A stretch of 64,000 bases of DNA from Streptomyces abikoensis. Lineage in GTDB: Bacteria > Actinomycetota > Actinomycetes > Streptomycetales > Streptomycetaceae. A program made the position numbers and the translations under genes. Location: NCBI RefSeq assembly GCF_014648775.1, contig NZ_BMRT01000001.1, forward strand, positions 1,426,001 through 1,490,000, in the 5' to 3' direction. Shown piece by piece: positions 62,813-64,000 of the stretch (its first letter is position 1; each line of letters starts with the position of its first letter). The notes beneath the pieces are model-generated. The model saw only the letters and a list, made by a program, of their open reading frames with translations. It was not told the DNA's origin and ran no database searches.

Positions 62813-63466
62813 TCAGATCCGGTATCCGGAGCCCGGGACGGTGACGATCACCGGGGGCTCGCCGAGCTTGCGGCGCAGGGTCATCACGGTGACCCGGACC
62901 ACGTTGGTGAAGGGGTCGGTGTTCTCGTCCCAGGCCTTCTCCAGCAGCTGCTCGGCCGAGACCACAGCACCCTCACTGCGCATGAGGACCTCCAGGACGG
63001 CGAACTCCTTGGGCGCCAGCTGCACCTCGCGGCCGTCGCGGAACACCTCGCGGCGGTTGGGGTCCAGCTTGATGCCGGCCCGCTCCAGCACGGGCGGCAG
63101 GGCGACGGTCGTCCGTCGGCCCAGCGCCCGGACGCGCGCGGTGAGCTCGCTGAACGCGAAGGGCTTGGGAAGGTAGTCGTCGGCGCCGAGCTCCAGGCCG
63201 GCCACGCGGTCGCTGACGTCGCCGGAGGCGGTCAGCATCAGGACCCGGGTGGGGATGCCGAGCTCGACGACCTTGCGGCAGACGTCGTCGCCGTGGACGA
63301 GCGGCAGGTCGCGGTCGAGCACGATGACGTCGTAGTCATTGACGGCGACGCGTTCGAGGGCGGCGGCTCCGTCGTACACGACGTCGACGGCCATGGCCTC
63401 CCGGCGCAGTCCGGTGGCGACGGCGTCTGCGAGCAGCTGCTCGTCCTCGACGACGAGTACGCGCAC
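62813..63466 (-). CDS. cutR: Response regulator CutR
   Basis: A 217-residue OmpR-type regulator. Asp51 is the predicted phosphorylation site, with K-P-F-A-F-S-E-L after it. The winged-helix output ends V-P-G-S-G-Y-R. GTG 63466 has AGGAAGGA about ten bases upstream. CutRS was first tied to copper-related melanin phenotypes in S. lividans and later to secretion stress, as far as I recall. Confidence 0.92.
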   Translation of the reverse strand: MRVLVVEDEQLLADAVATGLRREAMAVDVVYDGAAALERVAVNDYDVIVLDRDLPLVHGDDVCRKVVELGIPTRVLMLTASGDVSDRVAGLELGADDYLPKPFAFSELTARVRALGRRTTVALPPVLERAGIKLDPNRREVFRDGREVQLAPKEFAVLEVLMRSEGAVVSAEQLLEKAWDENTDPFTNVVRVTVMTLRRKLGEPPVIVTVPGSGYRI

Positions 63467-63656
63467 GGCGCTTTTCCTTCCTCTTGGCCCGTGTGGGCAG
63501 GCGTGATGACCCCTGATGGGTTCCTCCATCCTGCCTCGGATGTCGGTAAACCGGCTGTAAGGGGTGCCCGGCGGACTGCTGGGGGAAGGATTCCGGATTC
63601 TTCGGCGGCCGAAGGTTTCCGCCCGGACCGGGGTGGGGAAGACGTCTGCACACCCG

Positions 63657-63710
63657 CGATCACGCTTCTCCGTACGCCTCCGCGTACGCGGGTACTCCAC
63701 GCAGTGATCG
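63657..63710. promoter_or_regulatory. Nested dyads upstream of cutR
   Basis: Outer arms CGATCAC (63657-63663) and GTGATCG (63704-63710) enclose CGTACGC (63671-63677) and GCGTACG (63682-63688), all perfect. The region lies about 190-245 bp upstream of cutR and 55 bp upstream of the small plus-strand gene, so either could be regulated. Confidence 0.5.
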
Positions 63711-63765
63711 TTTTCGCCGTGGCACACCCCCGTGCCGCCAACCCACGACGAGGGGGCGCAGCACC

Positions 63766-63924
63766 ATGGACGCGTTCACCGCTGGCATTCTGCAGCGCAT
63801 AGAGACGACCCGGTCCGACCTCGACCACGCCCGACGTACGGGCGACGACTACCTCGCCGACGTCGAACAGTCGGAGCTCGACGAGCTTCACCGCCTGGCG
63901 GCGGAGCACGGCGTGCAGGTCTGA
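63766..63924 (+). CDS. 52-residue helical protein, unknown function
   Basis: ATG 63766 with AGGGGG about ten bases upstream. The product is helical and acidic (I-L-Q-R-I-E-T-T-R, D-Y-L-A-D-V-E-Q-S-E-L-D-E-L). A strong terminator follows the stop. Small size, clean codon bias and framing signals support a real gene conserved beside cutR. No function is known. Confidence 0.75.
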   Translation: MDAFTAGILQRIETTRSDLDHARRTGDDYLADVEQSELDELHRLAAEHGVQV

Positions 63925-63939
63925 TCCGCACAGCGCGGA

Positions 63940-63976
63940 GCGCCCCCGGCACGGCTTCGGTCCGTGCCGGGGGCGC
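63940..63976 (+). terminator. 15-bp terminator after the 52-residue gene
   Basis: The arms 63940-63954 and 63962-63976 are perfect complements around CTTCGGT. It follows the stop of the small gene by 15 bp. Confidence 0.85.
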
Positions 63977-64000
63977 CTGCGTGCCGGCGGGGCGAAGCCC

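Overview
The window is Streptomyces-type DNA: very high GC with strong third-position bias, many GTG and TTG starts, four-base ATGA/GTGA stop-start overlaps, a conservon (cvn) operon paired with cytochrome P450 genes, and a backbone order (TrmA-like methyltransferase, TrkA pair, DUF3159, kdp genes, dut, DUF3093, DUF4193, cutRS) that I recall from the SCO5860-SCO5901 stretch of S. coelicolor. I saw no tRNA, rRNA, CRISPR array, integrase or relaxase.

Positions 1 to about 19,380 belong to a conjugative or integrative element. On the minus strand it has a RelE-like protein coupled to a DUF4913 protein and a beta-class DNA methyltransferase. A region rich in nested dyads (2163-2269) follows. The plus strand then carries a type IV secretion-like transfer module: a two-domain cell-wall hydrolase (lytic transglycosylase plus NlpC/P60), a small two-segment membrane protein, a VirB8-like protein, a VirB6/TrbL-like membrane protein, an SCO6880-type PrgI-like protein, a VirB4-like ATPase, several small conserved proteins, a VirD4/TraG-like coupling ATPase, a C5-cytosine methyltransferase, and a protein with two DnaB N-terminal-like domains and no ATPase. 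Most Streptomyces elements move double-stranded DNA with one FtsK-like TraB, so a VirB/VirD4-like set is notable.

Positions 19,519-32,572 are defence cargo, all on the minus strand and with visibly lower GC in places. In transcription order: a stand-alone PD-(D/E)XK nuclease with a DUF5655-like tail; an SNF2 helicase ending in a DUF3883 nuclease-like domain; a DUF1156 DNA methylase; a DUF499 ATPase; a strong hairpin terminator; and a Septu-like ABC-type ATPase coupled to an HNH nuclease. The helicase, methylase and DUF499 genes are packed with gaps of 4 and 45 bp. They look like a methylation-linked anti-phage system related to, but lacking the core genes of, DISARM. This is the most promising system in the window.

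After an intergenic stretch with hairpins and helically phased octamer repeats (32,573-32,878), the chromosome backbone runs to the end. It has an RNA methyltransferase, an APC permease, a CYP154-like and a CYP157-like P450 with cvnDCBA, a TrkA pair joined by a 30-codon ORF, DUF3159 and an OB-fold gene, and kdpE and kdpD. Then come an AAC(2')-like acetyltransferase, a two-RCK membrane protein, a Nudix hydrolase, kdpC-B-A-F with an extra 27-residue membrane peptide, DUF3710, dut, a thioesterase, DUF3093, an EcsC-like protein, DUF4193, cutS and cutR, and a 52-residue ORF. Potassium and ion handling (TrkA, Kdp, RCK protein) is the common thread of the middle section.

All calls are from reading the sequence. 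No database search was possible, so family names come from recognised motifs and remembered family features.
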